Assembly (NCBI RefSeq): GCF_002217435.1
Contig: NZ_MUHF01000002.1
Coordinates: 127,450-191,449, forward strand
Reading direction: 5' to 3'
DNA from: Flavobacterium reichenbachii
Lineage (GTDB): Bacteria > Bacteroidota > Bacteroidia > Flavobacteriales > Flavobacteriaceae
Length of the DNA: 64,000 nt
Under the pieces are notes generated by a model. It was given only the letters and a program-made list of their open reading frames with translations. It was not told where the DNA came from and did no database searches. Positions 34,033 to 43,185 of this stretch are shown here, piece after piece; positions within the stretch are counted from its first letter, which is position 1, and each line of letters begins with the position of its first letter. A program made the position numbers and the translations under genes.

Positions 34033-37000
34033 ATGGAGCTATTAGAGAATAAAAATCTTTTTGAAGCCGTTTTTAACTCTGTATCAAATGGTATTATCGT
34101 GATGCAGTCTGTCTACAATGATAAAGGCACTATAGAAGATTTTTCGCTATTGTTTTTAAATTCTTCTGCACTCAATTTGATTGGCAATATAGATTATAAA
34201 GGCAGGAAATATAGTGACATTTATCCGCAGGTAAAAGGAACTGATATTCTGGAAAAATTTATTGAGACATCTGAAACGGGAATCACATCTAATTTTGAAA
34301 GCAGCTATAATAGTATTGATAAGAAACAGTGGTTTAAATTTACTGTTATAAAACAGGATCAATTATTAGTTGTAACTACAGAAGATATTACAGAAAAAAA
34401 ACAAGCGGCATTATTACTCGATAATACGCCTGTTGAAGCCGAAAAACAAAAACGTCTCTTTGACTCGATTACAAACAATACACCAGATCTTGTGTATGTA
34501 TTTGACCTCTCTTACAAGTTTACCTATGCCAACAAAGCTTTACTCTCGATGTGGGGCAAAACAGCAGAAAATGCTATTGGATATGGTTTAAGGGAAAATG
34601 GTTACGAAGAATGGCACGCACTAATGCATGAACGAGAAATTGATGAAGTAGTTGCCACTAAAAAAAGAGTTAGAGGAACCGTATCGTTTCCGCATGCCGA
34701 ACTAGGCAGTAGAGTTTATGATTATATTCTTGCTCCTGTTTTTAATGAAGATGGCGAAGTAGAAGCTGTTGCAGGAACAACAAGAGATATTACCGAAATA
34801 AAACAGGCAGGAGATAAGCTGCAGAAAAGCGAAATTCGTTTTCGGACTATGATCGAGCAGTCACCCATAGCCATGCTTCTTTCTAAAGGAGAAGATGTTA
34901 TTATTGAAAGTGTAAATAAGCCGATGCTGCAACTTATGAATAAAAGCAGCGCTGATGAGGTGCTTGGAAAAAAAATGATTGAAGTACTGCCCGAACTTAC
35001 GGAGCAGCCGGTACTCCAAACCGTTATCAATGTGCAAAAAAAAGGAGTTTCTTTTAGAGGGAACGAGATGCCGGTCGATTTATTGATTAAAGGCAGACTT
35101 GAGCGTCTTTACTTTAATTTTTCATATGACTTCATTCAGGAAACAGATGAAAGTAGTGCTGTTTTGCATATGGCTGTCGATGTCACGGAGCAAGTACTGG
35201 CCAGAAGAAAGTTAGAAGACAGTGAAAGCAGATTAAAATCGATGATTGATCAGACACCTGCACCAACATTAGTTTTGATGGGCGATGATCTGGTTATAGA
35301 ACAGATCAATAAACCGATGCTCAAAATGATTGGACGCGGGGAAGAAATCGTTGGTATGGCATTGATAGATGTGCTGCCAGAACTTAAAGGGCAGTATGTC
35401 TGGGAACAGGTTCAAAATGTTTACAGAAAAGGAATTTCTTTTCATCAAAGTGAAGTTCATGTGCCGCACAACCGAAAAGGAGTTATACATGATTATTATT
35501 ACAATCTCGCCTATCGCCCTCTGATTGAAGACAAACAGATTACCGGTATGATTCAGGTCGCTATTGATGTTACCGAGCAAGTAATGGCGAGAAAAAAACT
35601 AGAAGAAAGTGAAACCCGTTTCCGCGCCTTAGTCAACGCGTCTTCAGATGTGGTATATCGAATAAATGCAGACTTCACAGTAATGCGTAATCTCGAAGGA
35701 CGCGGCTTTATATCTGATGCAGGAGATCCAATCGTAAATTGGATGGAAAATTATATTCACTCTAATGACCGTGCAAAGGTGGTCAAAACTATTGAAGAGG
35801 CTATAGCAAATAAAACTACTTTTGAACTAGAACATAGAATTATTAGTGACGGTGGTATAATAAAATGGGCCGTTTCACGAGCAATACCAATTTTAGATGA
35901 TCAGAATAATATCATAGAATGGTTTGGTGCAACAAGCGATATTACCCCTCAAAAAGAATTACAGGATATTATTAAAGAAAGTGAAGAAAAATTCAGGCAG
36001 CTTGCTAATCTTGTACCACAGATCATTTGGACCGCACAACCAGATGGATATCTTGATTATTACAATAAAAGATGGTACGAACTGGTTGGGGTAGATGAAA
36101 AAGAGGCTGTCGAAAAAGGCTGGGAACCATTTACACATCCAGATGACCTGAAATCGGCAATAGATGCCTGGTATGGATCTGTTAAAAGCGGCAATTTGTT
36201 TCAACACGAATTTAGAATAAAAAATGCCCGTACTAATGAATATCAATGGTTTCTAGGGAAAGCGCTTCCTATAAGAGACAAGGAAGGTATTATCACGAAG
36301 TGGTTTGGTACCTGTACCGATATTCACGAGCAGAGATCTATTACAGAGAGATTAGAAAGTCTGGTTACCGATAGAACTAAAGAATTACAGCGATCAAATG
36401 AAGATCTGCAGCAGTTTGCTCACGTTGCTTCTCACGATTTAAAAGAGCCGGTGCGTAAAATAAAAACCTTTACCAGCCGTCTCGAAGAACATCTTGATGG
36501 TACATTAGACAAAACTGCAATGCGTTATATGGAAAGAATTCATGTCGCGACAGACCGTATGTTTAATATGATTGATGGAGTGCTTGCGTATTCTAAAATC
36601 AATGCAGATTTGCAGCAGAATACGTTGGTAGATTTAAATGAAGTTATAAAAAATATTGAAATCGATTTGGAAGTTTCTCTGCAAAAAACAGAAGGAAAAA
36701 TTCATTATCATAATCTTCCAAAGCTGGAAGGTGCCTTGGTACTTCTATACCAGCTGTTCTATAATCTTATCAATAATTCTATTAAATTTGCTAAAATTGA
36801 TACACCGCCGCAAATAACGATTGGATCAGAAATAAAAGAAGGAAACTTTGTTTTGATAAACGTAAAAGATAATGGAATTGGTTTTGCTCCTGATCAGGCC
36901 GAACGTATATTTGAAACTTTTTCCCGATTAAATTCTAAAGACAGTTACGAAGGTACTGGTTTAGGATTATCACTTTGCAAAAAAATAGTAGAACGACATG

Positions 37001-37089
37001 GCGGTACAATTACCGCAATTGGCAGTATAAACGGCGGAGCAGAATTTATCATTATGCTTCCGATAAAACAAAAAGAAAATAATATTTAA
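34033..37089 (+). CDS. multi-PAS sensor histidine kinase
   Basis: This 1018-residue protein lacks membrane helices. Six PAS/PAC units in tandem occupy about 1-770 (N-terminal FNSVSNGIIVMQS, then DITEIKQAG, DVTEQVLARRKLEDSE, DVTEQVMARKKLEESE and so on). A HisKA domain has phosphoacceptor H801 in VASHDLKEPVRKI. The HATPase domain (about 890-1012) has NNSIKFA, DNGIGFAP and GTGLGLSLCKKIVERHGG, so the catalytic core looks intact. The third and fourth PAS units share near-identical linkers, a sign of internal duplication. It is probably a cytoplasmic sensor of redox, light or a small ligand. The next gene, a stand-alone receiver, begins 1 nt after the stop and is the likely phosphate acceptor. Confidence 0.93.
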   Translation: MELLENKNLFEAVFNSVSNGIIVMQSVYNDKGTIEDFSLLFLNSSALNLIGNIDYKGRKYSDIYPQVKGTDILEKFIETSETGITSNFESSYNSIDKKQWFKFTVIKQDQLLVVTTEDITEKKQAALLLDNTPVEAEKQKRLFDSITNNTPDLVYVFDLSYKFTYANKALLSMWGKTAENAIGYGLRENGYEEWHALMHEREIDEVVATKKRVRGTVSFPHAELGSRVYDYILAPVFNEDGEVEAVAGTTRDITEIKQAGDKLQKSEIRFRTMIEQSPIAMLLSKGEDVIIESVNKPMLQLMNKSSADEVLGKKMIEVLPELTEQPVLQTVINVQKKGVSFRGNEMPVDLLIKGRLERLYFNFSYDFIQETDESSAVLHMAVDVTEQVLARRKLEDSESRLKSMIDQTPAPTLVLMGDDLVIEQINKPMLKMIGRGEEIVGMALIDVLPELKGQYVWEQVQNVYRKGISFHQSEVHVPHNRKGVIHDYYYNLAYRPLIEDKQITGMIQVAIDVTEQVMARKKLEESETRFRALVNASSDVVYRINADFTVMRNLEGRGFISDAGDPIVNWMENYIHSNDRAKVVKTIEEAIANKTTFELEHRIISDGGIIKWAVSRAIPILDDQNNIIEWFGATSDITPQKELQDIIKESEEKFRQLANLVPQIIWTAQPDGYLDYYNKRWYELVGVDEKEAVEKGWEPFTHPDDLKSAIDAWYGSVKSGNLFQHEFRIKNARTNEYQWFLGKALPIRDKEGIITKWFGTCTDIHEQRSITERLESLVTDRTKELQRSNEDLQQFAHVASHDLKEPVRKIKTFTSRLEEHLDGTLDKTAMRYMERIHVATDRMFNMIDGVLAYSKINADLQQNTLVDLNEVIKNIEIDLEVSLQKTEGKIHYHNLPKLEGALVLLYQLFYNLINNSIKFAKIDTPPQITIGSEIKEGNFVLINVKDNGIGFAPDQAERIFETFSRLNSKDSYEGTGLGLSLCKKIVERHGGTITAIGSINGGAEFIIMLPIKQKENNI

Positions 37090-37090
37090 A

Positions 37091-37549
37091 ATGGAGAAAA
37101 AAGTGATTTTATTGGCCGATGATGACAGGGATGATACAGAAATGTTTTGTGAAGCATTAGAAGATGTAAACGAAAATGTTATTTGTCATTGTGCTTTTAA
37201 TGGCAGTGAAACATTAAAAATACTTGGTGAGCTCGACAAAAATCCAGAATTAATTTTTCTTGATGTTAATATGCCTGTTATGAATGGCTGGGACTGTCTG
37301 AAGATGCTAAAAAGCGACGAAAGATATAGAGAAATCCCCGTGATAATGATCTCAACATCTTCCTATAAAAACGATATGGAAATTGCGTCAAATCTTGGAT
37401 CCATCTGCTATTTTGTAAAACCAAATGATTTTAACGATTTAAAATACATACTGCGTTACATTACTTCAAATCTTGGATCTAATTTAAAAGATGCTTTAGT
37501 ACAATTACAGATTGATCGCTCCGGAATTATCTTTACTTGTAATACTTAA
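37091..37549 (+). CDS. single-domain response regulator (Rcp1/CheY-like)
   Basis: This 152-residue receiver domain alone has the acidic cluster ADDDRDD (about 9-15), phosphoacceptor D58 in LIFLDVNMPVMNGW and the conserved Lys in YFVKPND (about 110). The domain pattern matches Rcp1-like regulators that partner PAS/phytochrome-type kinases. There is no output domain, so it probably acts by protein contact or as a phosphate sink. It is coupled to the PAS kinase gene with a 1-nt gap. Confidence 0.92.
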   Translation: MEKKVILLADDDRDDTEMFCEALEDVNENVICHCAFNGSETLKILGELDKNPELIFLDVNMPVMNGWDCLKMLKSDERYREIPVIMISTSSYKNDMEIASNLGSICYFVKPNDFNDLKYILRYITSNLGSNLKDALVQLQIDRSGIIFTCNT

Positions 37550-37726
37550 ATAGAATCAAATCTTCTCCTTTACTATTTTAAATCTCTTTAAACAGAAATA
37601 CATTCGCTAAAATATTTTCTTAGATATTCAATTGATGTTGGCAGAATCTTTACCATTCCTATTATAAGTCATAAAAATAGCGTATATTTAAATAAAGACT
37701 ATAATAAACTTCAATAAACATTAAGA

Positions 37727-38548
37727 ATGTATTTAAAATACGTATTGATTTGTTGTATTTTGTTCTCAATACAAGCAAATTCACAATTACTAGAACATGA
37801 TAAAGATTTTCGGGCAGCAGATTCACTTTTAAAAGAATCAAGTTTTTCGGTCCATCGGGATAATTATTTTTTAACAGGTGTACCGCTGGATACCGATATT
37901 ACACGTAACACAGCAGATGTAAAATATCAGGTTAGTTTTAAACAACGATTAAGTTCCAAACCCTTACTGGGAGGTTTTTTTCCTTATTTAATGTATACCC
38001 AAAAAGCTTTTTGGGATATTTATGCAAACTCAAAACCATTTTCAGAAATTAATTTTAATCCTGGTTTTGCTATTGTTCGCCCGTTTTATTTAAAAGGCGG
38101 AAGATTAACCTACGGAACAATTTCTTTAGAACACGAATCAAACGGAAGAGATTCTATTTACTCCAGAACCTGGAACATGCTGGCATTCTCACTAAAATCG
38201 CAGATTTCACCACGATGGACTGTTGGACTAAGAGGATGGATTCCGCTTGTTGACAAAGACGATAATCCTGAGCTCACACAATATGTAGGATATGGCGAAG
38301 CAAGTGCCAGTTATCAGATAAAACCGGGAAGATGGAGCGCAGACGTTCTTTTTAGAAAAGGAAGCGGTCTTATTAATTACGGATCATTGCAGACACAAGT
38401 AAACTGGAGACCTTACAAAAATCAAAACTATTATTTTACCCTTCAATGGTTTGTGGGCTACACAGAAAGTTTAATTGATTATAAAGAACATAAAAGTATG
38501 CTCCGTTTGGGGTTTGTGCTCAAACCAGAAAATATGGGTATTTTCTAA
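37727..38548 (+). CDS. pldA: outer membrane phospholipase A (OMPLA-like)
   Basis: This 273-residue protein has a signal peptide ending QANSQ and a 12-strand barrel-like pattern of amphipathic strands. The OMPLA active-site motif is present: H136-E-S138-N-G-R with N150 in SRTWN, corresponding to His142/Ser144/Asn156 of the E. coli enzyme. It hydrolyses phospholipids that reach the outer leaflet of the outer membrane, helping restore membrane asymmetry. It stands alone between a 177-bp gap upstream and a strong terminator downstream. Confidence 0.88.
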   Translation: MYLKYVLICCILFSIQANSQLLEHDKDFRAADSLLKESSFSVHRDNYFLTGVPLDTDITRNTADVKYQVSFKQRLSSKPLLGGFFPYLMYTQKAFWDIYANSKPFSEINFNPGFAIVRPFYLKGGRLTYGTISLEHESNGRDSIYSRTWNMLAFSLKSQISPRWTVGLRGWIPLVDKDDNPELTQYVGYGEASASYQIKPGRWSADVLFRKGSGLINYGSLQTQVNWRPYKNQNYYFTLQWFVGYTESLIDYKEHKSMLRLGFVLKPENMGIF

Positions 38549-38562
38549 TATTTCTAATTTTT

Positions 38563-38600
38563 ATAAACCAAAAGCCACTCTTGAGTGGCTTTTGGTTTAT
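38563..38600. terminator. perfect 18-bp stem, bidirectional terminator
   Basis: ATAAACCAAAAGCCACTC (38563-38580) and its exact reverse complement (38583-38600) are separated by 2 nt. It sits between the convergent pldA and the 89-aa gene. Its core, AAGCCACTC/GAGTGGCTT, is the same as the terminator core at 16187-16208. Confidence 0.85.
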
Positions 38601-38639
38601 ACGGATATTTTTATGTGATAGAAGTTTATTTATAGTGTT

Positions 38640-38909
38640 TTATGAAGTCAAAAGTTTAATACGTTCTATAGCTTTCTTGTTATCATCTGCTACTTCAACT
38701 AATGCGAGTAAAATATCATTTCTAAAAATGGTCTTGTTTTTTACATTTCTAATTAAAGCTTTACTTGGAGTTTTATAACCTTTATTGACTAAACAAGTTA
38801 TTGCTAATTCTACATATGTGTAAGGTAAATGCTCTTCTATGAACTTATAAGCTTGTTCATTATGTGAATACAAATCCTCTTCCTTGTTATTTTTGATTAA
38901 TTTTGACAT
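38640..38909 (-). CDS. hypothetical protein, 89 aa
   Basis: This is a small soluble, helical protein of mixed charge (starts MSKLIKNNKEEDLYSHN) with no signal or membrane segment. The middle reads TYVELAITCLVNKGYKTPSKALIRNVKNKTI and the C-terminus is a charged helix. No family is recognised. It is divergent from a small HTH regulator, with about 125 bp between the start codons. This arrangement is common for a regulated gene or a toxin-antitoxin-like pair, but nothing in the sequence shows toxin residues. Confidence 0.55.
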   Translation of the reverse strand: MSKLIKNNKEEDLYSHNEQAYKFIEEHLPYTYVELAITCLVNKGYKTPSKALIRNVKNKTIFRNDILLALVEVADDNKKAIERIKLLTS

Positions 38910-39034
38910 AAGTTTATTATTTATTACTTAATTTTGGCGCTAGAAATGTAAAAGTAAGAAAAATAATATATAAAGCATGTATTTTGTACTATTAAATGTA
39001 TATAAAGTTATGTTTTGTAACAATTTTAAAAAAT

Positions 39035-39373
39035 ATGTATAACGAAAAATTAGGTACTTTCTTTAAGGCGAAAGGATTAAAGCAAAAGGAAGTTGGTGAA
39101 ATTTTGGGATTCAGTCCCGCAATGATGGGTAGATATCTTCATGGTACGGCAAGTATTGGCCCTGAATTTTTGACAAGTCTTATTAAGCATTTTCCAGAAA
39201 TAGATTTAAATGATCTTTTTGAAGAGGAAAGCGAAAACGTTGATATGGTGAATGAACCAAGAGAAAGATATGGCATAAGTGTTCTTGGCGATATAAGTGA
39301 TATTGAAGCTAAACTTCAGTTGATAAAAGAAAAATTGATGCAAAAAGATTACGGATTAGATAAGTCTTTTTAA
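39035..39373 (+). CDS. XRE-family helix-turn-helix regulator
   Basis: From ATG 39035 it has 112 residues (MYNEKLGTFFKAKGLKQKEVGEILGFS...). An upstream in-frame ATG at 38996 would add 13 residues that do not resemble an HTH N-terminus. The HTH domain (about 1-60) is canonical for XRE/Cro: KQKEVGEILGFSPAMMGRYLHGTASI. The C-terminal half is acidic with a helix (IEAKLQLIKEKLM), probably for dimerisation. It is divergent from the 89-aa hypothetical gene and upstream of the desaturase, either of which it might regulate. Confidence 0.8.
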   Translation: MYNEKLGTFFKAKGLKQKEVGEILGFSPAMMGRYLHGTASIGPEFLTSLIKHFPEIDLNDLFEEESENVDMVNEPRERYGISVLGDISDIEAKLQLIKEKLMQKDYGLDKSF

Positions 39374-39468
39374 GTTATTTATAAAATTACAATTGTTTTA
39401 ACTTAATGATTATTAAGTGTTTGAGATTTTTATTAAATTTGATTCACTATTTCTAGCTCATAATCGTT

Positions 39469-40572
39469 ATGAAAGAATTGAAACGACCGGTATATCTTAA
39501 ACCTGGAAGCGATGATTTTTTTAAAAAGATTCGCAAAGAAGTGAATGAAACTGTTTTAAATAATTATTCGCTATACCTCTTTAATATCATTAAGTCTTTA
39601 GGACTTGTATTGTTGTTCTTTTTGTTATATTCCTGTATTTTGCTTTTTGGCGGCAATACTTATTTACTGTTCTTCTTCTATATTTTGAGCGGTGTCACGA
39701 TGATTGTTGTTTTTATAAATGCTTTTCACGATGCAGCACACGGAGCATTGTTTAAAAAATCGAAACATAACAAATTATTCCTGTACATCTTAGAACTGTT
39801 TGGAAGTAATCACTGGCTCTGGATGCGGCGGCATATTGGTCTGCATCATGCTTATCCCAATGTTCCCGATTGGGATATTGATATCAAACAAAGTGGTATT
39901 ATTAGAATTTTCCCAAACAGTCCTGTCTTTGATTATCATAAATATCAGCATATTTACATGTGGCTTATTTATCCGTTTTACAGCCTGAACTGGATTTATA
40001 TTAGAGATTTTAGAGATTTTTTTGGAACTAAAAATAACTATGTTCGGAAAGTGGTTGAAAATATTCCTAAGAAAGAAATTTATCTCCTTTTCGCTGCAAA
40101 AATTATAAACCTTTGTTATCTGCTTTTTATTCCGATGATCGTCTTAAAGCATCCTTGGTATATTGTTCTGGGCGCTTGGTTTGCCATGCATATGGCGGCA
40201 AGTGTGGTTGGAGTAGTGGCACTGGTTTCTACCCATGTTGATGAGGATGCTCATTTTCCCGAAACCGACCAAGACGGAAACCTTTCGGCTACGTGGGCAA
40301 TGCATCAAATGATTGTAACAAAGGATTTTAGTACAGAAAGTAAACTGGCAAATTTTTTATACGGAGGATTCACACATCATATTGCACATCATCTTTTTCC
40401 CTCTGTTGGACATACTTATTATCCTTATATTACACCGATAATCCGTCGTTATGCAGCTGCGTATAATCTTCCTTATACGTCGTATCCTTTTTATCACGCT
40501 GTTCGTTCACACTTTAGAATGTTGAAGAATAAAGGTGTAAAAGAAAATATAATGATGACGGGCGAAATTTGA
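39469..40572 (+). CDS. membrane fatty acid desaturase, linoleoyl-CoA desaturase-like
   Basis: This 367-residue di-iron membrane enzyme has three histidine boxes: HDAAH at 87-91, HIGLHH at 122-127 and HHIAHH at 303-308. Four or more hydrophobic helices separate them (about 35-80 and 200-260). The third box lacks the Q of QxxHH, but HHIAHHLFP fits acyl-lipid or acyl-CoA desaturases of the delta-6 type. It introduces cis double bonds into membrane acyl chains, often on cold exposure. There is no fused cytochrome b5 domain, so a separate ferredoxin is presumably the electron donor. Confidence 0.9.
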   Translation: MKELKRPVYLKPGSDDFFKKIRKEVNETVLNNYSLYLFNIIKSLGLVLLFFLLYSCILLFGGNTYLLFFFYILSGVTMIVVFINAFHDAAHGALFKKSKHNKLFLYILELFGSNHWLWMRRHIGLHHAYPNVPDWDIDIKQSGIIRIFPNSPVFDYHKYQHIYMWLIYPFYSLNWIYIRDFRDFFGTKNNYVRKVVENIPKKEIYLLFAAKIINLCYLLFIPMIVLKHPWYIVLGAWFAMHMAASVVGVVALVSTHVDEDAHFPETDQDGNLSATWAMHQMIVTKDFSTESKLANFLYGGFTHHIAHHLFPSVGHTYYPYITPIIRRYAAAYNLPYTSYPFYHAVRSHFRMLKNKGVKENIMMTGEI

Positions 40573-40602
40573 GATTTCTTTAAAAAACGAAAATTTCTGG
40601 TC

Positions 40603-40673
40603 TAGCCCCGATAGCAGCGGCATCCTTTTGTTTTTTCTTTAAAAACAAAAGATACAGCGAATAGCGGGACTAA
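40603..40673. repeat. dispersed intergenic repeat with internal hairpin (copy B)
   Basis: The element reads tagccccgatagcagcggc, then a hairpin (CCTTTTGTTTTT with AAAAACAAAAG), then atacagcgaatagcgggac. It matches copy A at 1761-1846 in order and ends, with a different loop. The outer ends tagcccc/gcgggacta are also partly complementary. It lies downstream of the desaturase. Confidence 0.7.
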
Positions 40674-40783
40674 ATGTGCATTGAAAATTAATGTTTTGCT
40701 TCTTATTATAATACTATTTAGAATTTGTAAGGGAATTTGATTAAATTCGTAATCGTCTTATAGTAATTTATAACGGTAATTTC

Positions 40784-41431
40784 ATGATTTCATCGCTTAG
40801 AACTTTTTTCCTTCTTAATGCATTTTTCTTTCTTGTTTCTGCTAATGCTCAAAAGGAAGCTTATACATCAGATCCTGTGGTTTCTGACACGAGTTTTGTA
40901 AACTTAAAAGAGTACAGCAAAGATTTTGTGTACGACATGAAATATGCAACCGAAGATAATTTCTTAAAGGCAAAAGTGTATGATTGTGCCGAATGTCTTT
41001 TGCGTTTAAAAACCGTTCAGGCTTTAGTCGCTGCTAATATAGATTTCATGAAGAAAGGTTACAAAATCAAACTTTACGATTGTTACAGGCCTTTGTCGAT
41101 TCAGAAAAAAATGTGGGAGATTGTGTCGAATCCTTCTTATGTGGCAGATCCAAAAAAAGGCTCCATTCATAATAGAGGAGGAGCCGTTGATATTTCTTTG
41201 GTTGATGCCAATGGTATTGAAGTAGAAATGGGTACTTCTTTTGATTTCTTTGGTTTTCAGGCAAGCCACAATTATACTAAACTTCCTAAAAAAGTGCTTG
41301 CGAATAGAAAATATCTTAAAGAAGTAATGATAAAAAATGGTTTCAATTCTTTCGATTCAGAATGGTGGCATTATAATTTAAAAACTGGTTTAAAAGATAA
41401 AGTTTCGAATCAGAAATGGGATTGTAACTAA
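40784..41431 (+). CDS. D-alanyl-D-alanine dipeptidase (M15D, VanX/DdpX-like)
   Basis: This 215-residue protein has a signal peptide (about 1-22, ending VSANAQ) and a VanX-type zinc peptidase fold. Zinc ligands and catalytic residues lie in SIHNRGGAVD (H129, D136) and in the EWWH motif (E193, H196), and the conserved YDCYRPL arginine is near 99. The family cleaves D-Ala-D-Ala dipeptide. With a signal peptide and no van genes nearby, a periplasmic role in recycling cell-wall dipeptide is more likely than vancomycin resistance. Confidence 0.9.
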   Translation: MISSLRTFFLLNAFFFLVSANAQKEAYTSDPVVSDTSFVNLKEYSKDFVYDMKYATEDNFLKAKVYDCAECLLRLKTVQALVAANIDFMKKGYKIKLYDCYRPLSIQKKMWEIVSNPSYVADPKKGSIHNRGGAVDISLVDANGIEVEMGTSFDFFGFQASHNYTKLPKKVLANRKYLKEVMIKNGFNSFDSEWWHYNLKTGLKDKVSNQKWDCN

Positions 41432-41432
41432 T

Positions 41433-41999
41433 TTATTCTATACATCTAATGTTTTCAATAAAATAAGTATTTGGGTGGCTGGTCTTACCATTCAACTCAG
41501 AAACCAGCTCTCTTTTTACAATGTAATCCTCGATATTGGTCAGGTATTTTATGCGCATAATTGCAATAGGAGATTTTTTTAGCTCTTCGTAATTATCTTT
41601 CATAAACATAAAAATTCCTGTATTGATTCTATTATCAAAACCTTTATCATCACGCACAAGTGTACCACAGCTTTCCTGATTGATGTGCATTAAAGTCACA
41701 ATCTTTCCGTTTTCTAGCTGAAGGAAAATTTTTGAATTTTTGTCAAAACAATTTGCTTTTATAAAATCTTTGCTTTTTTGGATAAGCTGTACATTAAGAG
41801 TAGGCATTCCGTCTGTTTGAGCAAGCGCAAAGAAAATATAGCTGAAGCTTCCTCCAAAATATTTCTCGCTCATCATATATTCATTGGTTATTTTATAAGA
41901 ACCAATAGAGTCGTTTACATTAACACTGTATTCACATGGTTTTTGGGCAAAAGCGGTAAACGTTAACAGAAAAAAAGTTAGTGTAATTAGTTGTTTCAT
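41433..41999 (-). CDS. secreted hypothetical protein, 188 aa
   Basis: From ATG 41999 the protein starts MKQLITLTFFLLTFTAFAQ, a clear signal peptide. An in-frame ATG at 42020 would overlap the upstream gene and is rejected. The mature part has four cysteines that may form disulfides (PCEYS, KANCFDK, ESCGTL, NIRCIE) and an alternating strand pattern, but I recognise no family. It begins 2 nt after the methyltransferase stop, so it may be cotranscribed. Its 3' end nearly abuts the convergent dipeptidase gene (1 nt). Confidence 0.7.
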   Translation of the reverse strand: MKQLITLTFFLLTFTAFAQKPCEYSVNVNDSIGSYKITNEYMMSEKYFGGSFSYIFFALAQTDGMPTLNVQLIQKSKDFIKANCFDKNSKIFLQLENGKIVTLMHINQESCGTLVRDDKGFDNRINTGIFMFMKDNYEELKKSPIAIMRIKYLTNIEDYIVKRELVSELNGKTSHPNTYFIENIRCIE

Positions 42000-42001
42000 T
42001 T

Positions 42002-43183
42002 TTAAGTTATTTTTCTGCAAATTAAAACTATTTTGTTATCATTTTTATCAGTTGTAAAAAAACAATAAACATTTCCTCCATTTTTTATTTTCCATTTTTT
42101 TCTGATGTTTTCTACCGTTTCAGGAAAGTTTCTTGTTGTAACATTTGCCTGCTGATTTAAAAGTTCCGTTTTCATTTCATTTTTATTATATGAAATTGTT
42201 TTTTCGATCTCAAAACTTCTTCCGGGAAAATCAATTAATTGTTCAGAAGTGTATAAATGTGAATGTTTATGAAGTTTATTTATTTTGAAGAAAGAACTTA
42301 CTTCATCAAAACCTCCAGATTTCATGATCGCAGCATTAGGTTCATAAAGAAATTCTTGCGGTGCTGTGTACGATGGAAATGAATTATCATTGCCTAAAAC
42401 AAAATCAAATGTTTCAGTCTTGTCTTTTAAAATATTGGCCGTTTTAATGGTTATTTCACCCGAATACTGATTGTGAATTTCAAAAAGCAATTCTTTAACT
42501 TCATTTTCTAAAGCTATAATATGAATGTTTTTTACAAATTTTAATTCAGATAATCCTGCTGAAAGATCCAGTAGAGGTGCGGTTTTAATTAAAATCGAAT
42601 TCGATTTCTCGAAGTAAAAATCTAATAATTCCGGTACATTCGGCAGACAGTCTTTCAGCATAAAAACTTTGCCTTTAGAGTCGTTTCTGCGCGACGGATC
42701 AATATAAATCCAATCCCATTTTTTATTTAATTCCTCTAGAATGATTGTAGAATCCTGAGCATAAAAAACAGCGTTTTTAACTTTTAACTGTTCAAAATTA
42801 TGTTTTACAATTGCAGACAAATCTTCATTTATTTCGCAGTGTGCAATGGAAGTAAATTTTTTAGAAAAATAATAATCATCAACACCAAAACCACCAGTAA
42901 GATCAATTAGAGTATCTCCAGAAACCAAAGAAGCTTTGTAGGCAGCTGTTTTTTCTGAAGAAGTCTGCTCTACAGAAATTTTACTCGGATAAATAATGTT
43001 TTCTGTAGAAAACCAGGTTGGTAATTTTTCTTTTGCCTTTGATTTTGCTTCGATTTGATTTAAAATTAAAATCCATTCCACATCAGGAAATGGATTTTTC
43101 TGAAGCGCTAAATTAGAAACCGAGGCACCACTATTTTTAGTTATAAATTCCTGAATATTTTGTTTTAAAATAGAAGAGTTCAA
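42002..43183 (-). CDS. PG_1098-type class I methyltransferase with THUMP-like domain
   Basis: This 393-residue protein has an N-terminal helical region, a SAM-binding core (about 95-200) with LIDLTGGFGVDDYYFS and the catalytic-type WIYIDPSRR (about 155-163), and a C-terminal region (about 290-393) matching the PG_1098 ferredoxin-like/THUMP-like arrangement. DPxRR motifs are found in RNA base methyltransferases, so tRNA or rRNA is the likely substrate. It starts 2 nt after the stop of the AI-2E-family permease gene on the same strand. Confidence 0.85.
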   Translation of the reverse strand: MNSSILKQNIQEFITKNSGASVSNLALQKNPFPDVEWILILNQIEAKSKAKEKLPTWFSTENIIYPSKISVEQTSSEKTAAYKASLVSGDTLIDLTGGFGVDDYYFSKKFTSIAHCEINEDLSAIVKHNFEQLKVKNAVFYAQDSTIILEELNKKWDWIYIDPSRRNDSKGKVFMLKDCLPNVPELLDFYFEKSNSILIKTAPLLDLSAGLSELKFVKNIHIIALENEVKELLFEIHNQYSGEITIKTANILKDKTETFDFVLGNDNSFPSYTAPQEFLYEPNAAIMKSGGFDEVSSFFKINKLHKHSHLYTSEQLIDFPGRSFEIEKTISYNKNEMKTELLNQQANVTTRNFPETVENIRKKWKIKNGGNVYCFFTTDKNDNKIVLICRKIT

Positions 43184-43185
43184 TG

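Noticed and set aside
40784-41431. Vancomycin-resistance role for the D-Ala-D-Ala dipeptidase
   Set aside because: It has a signal peptide and no vanH, vanA or vanRS genes nearby; a cell-wall recycling role is simpler.
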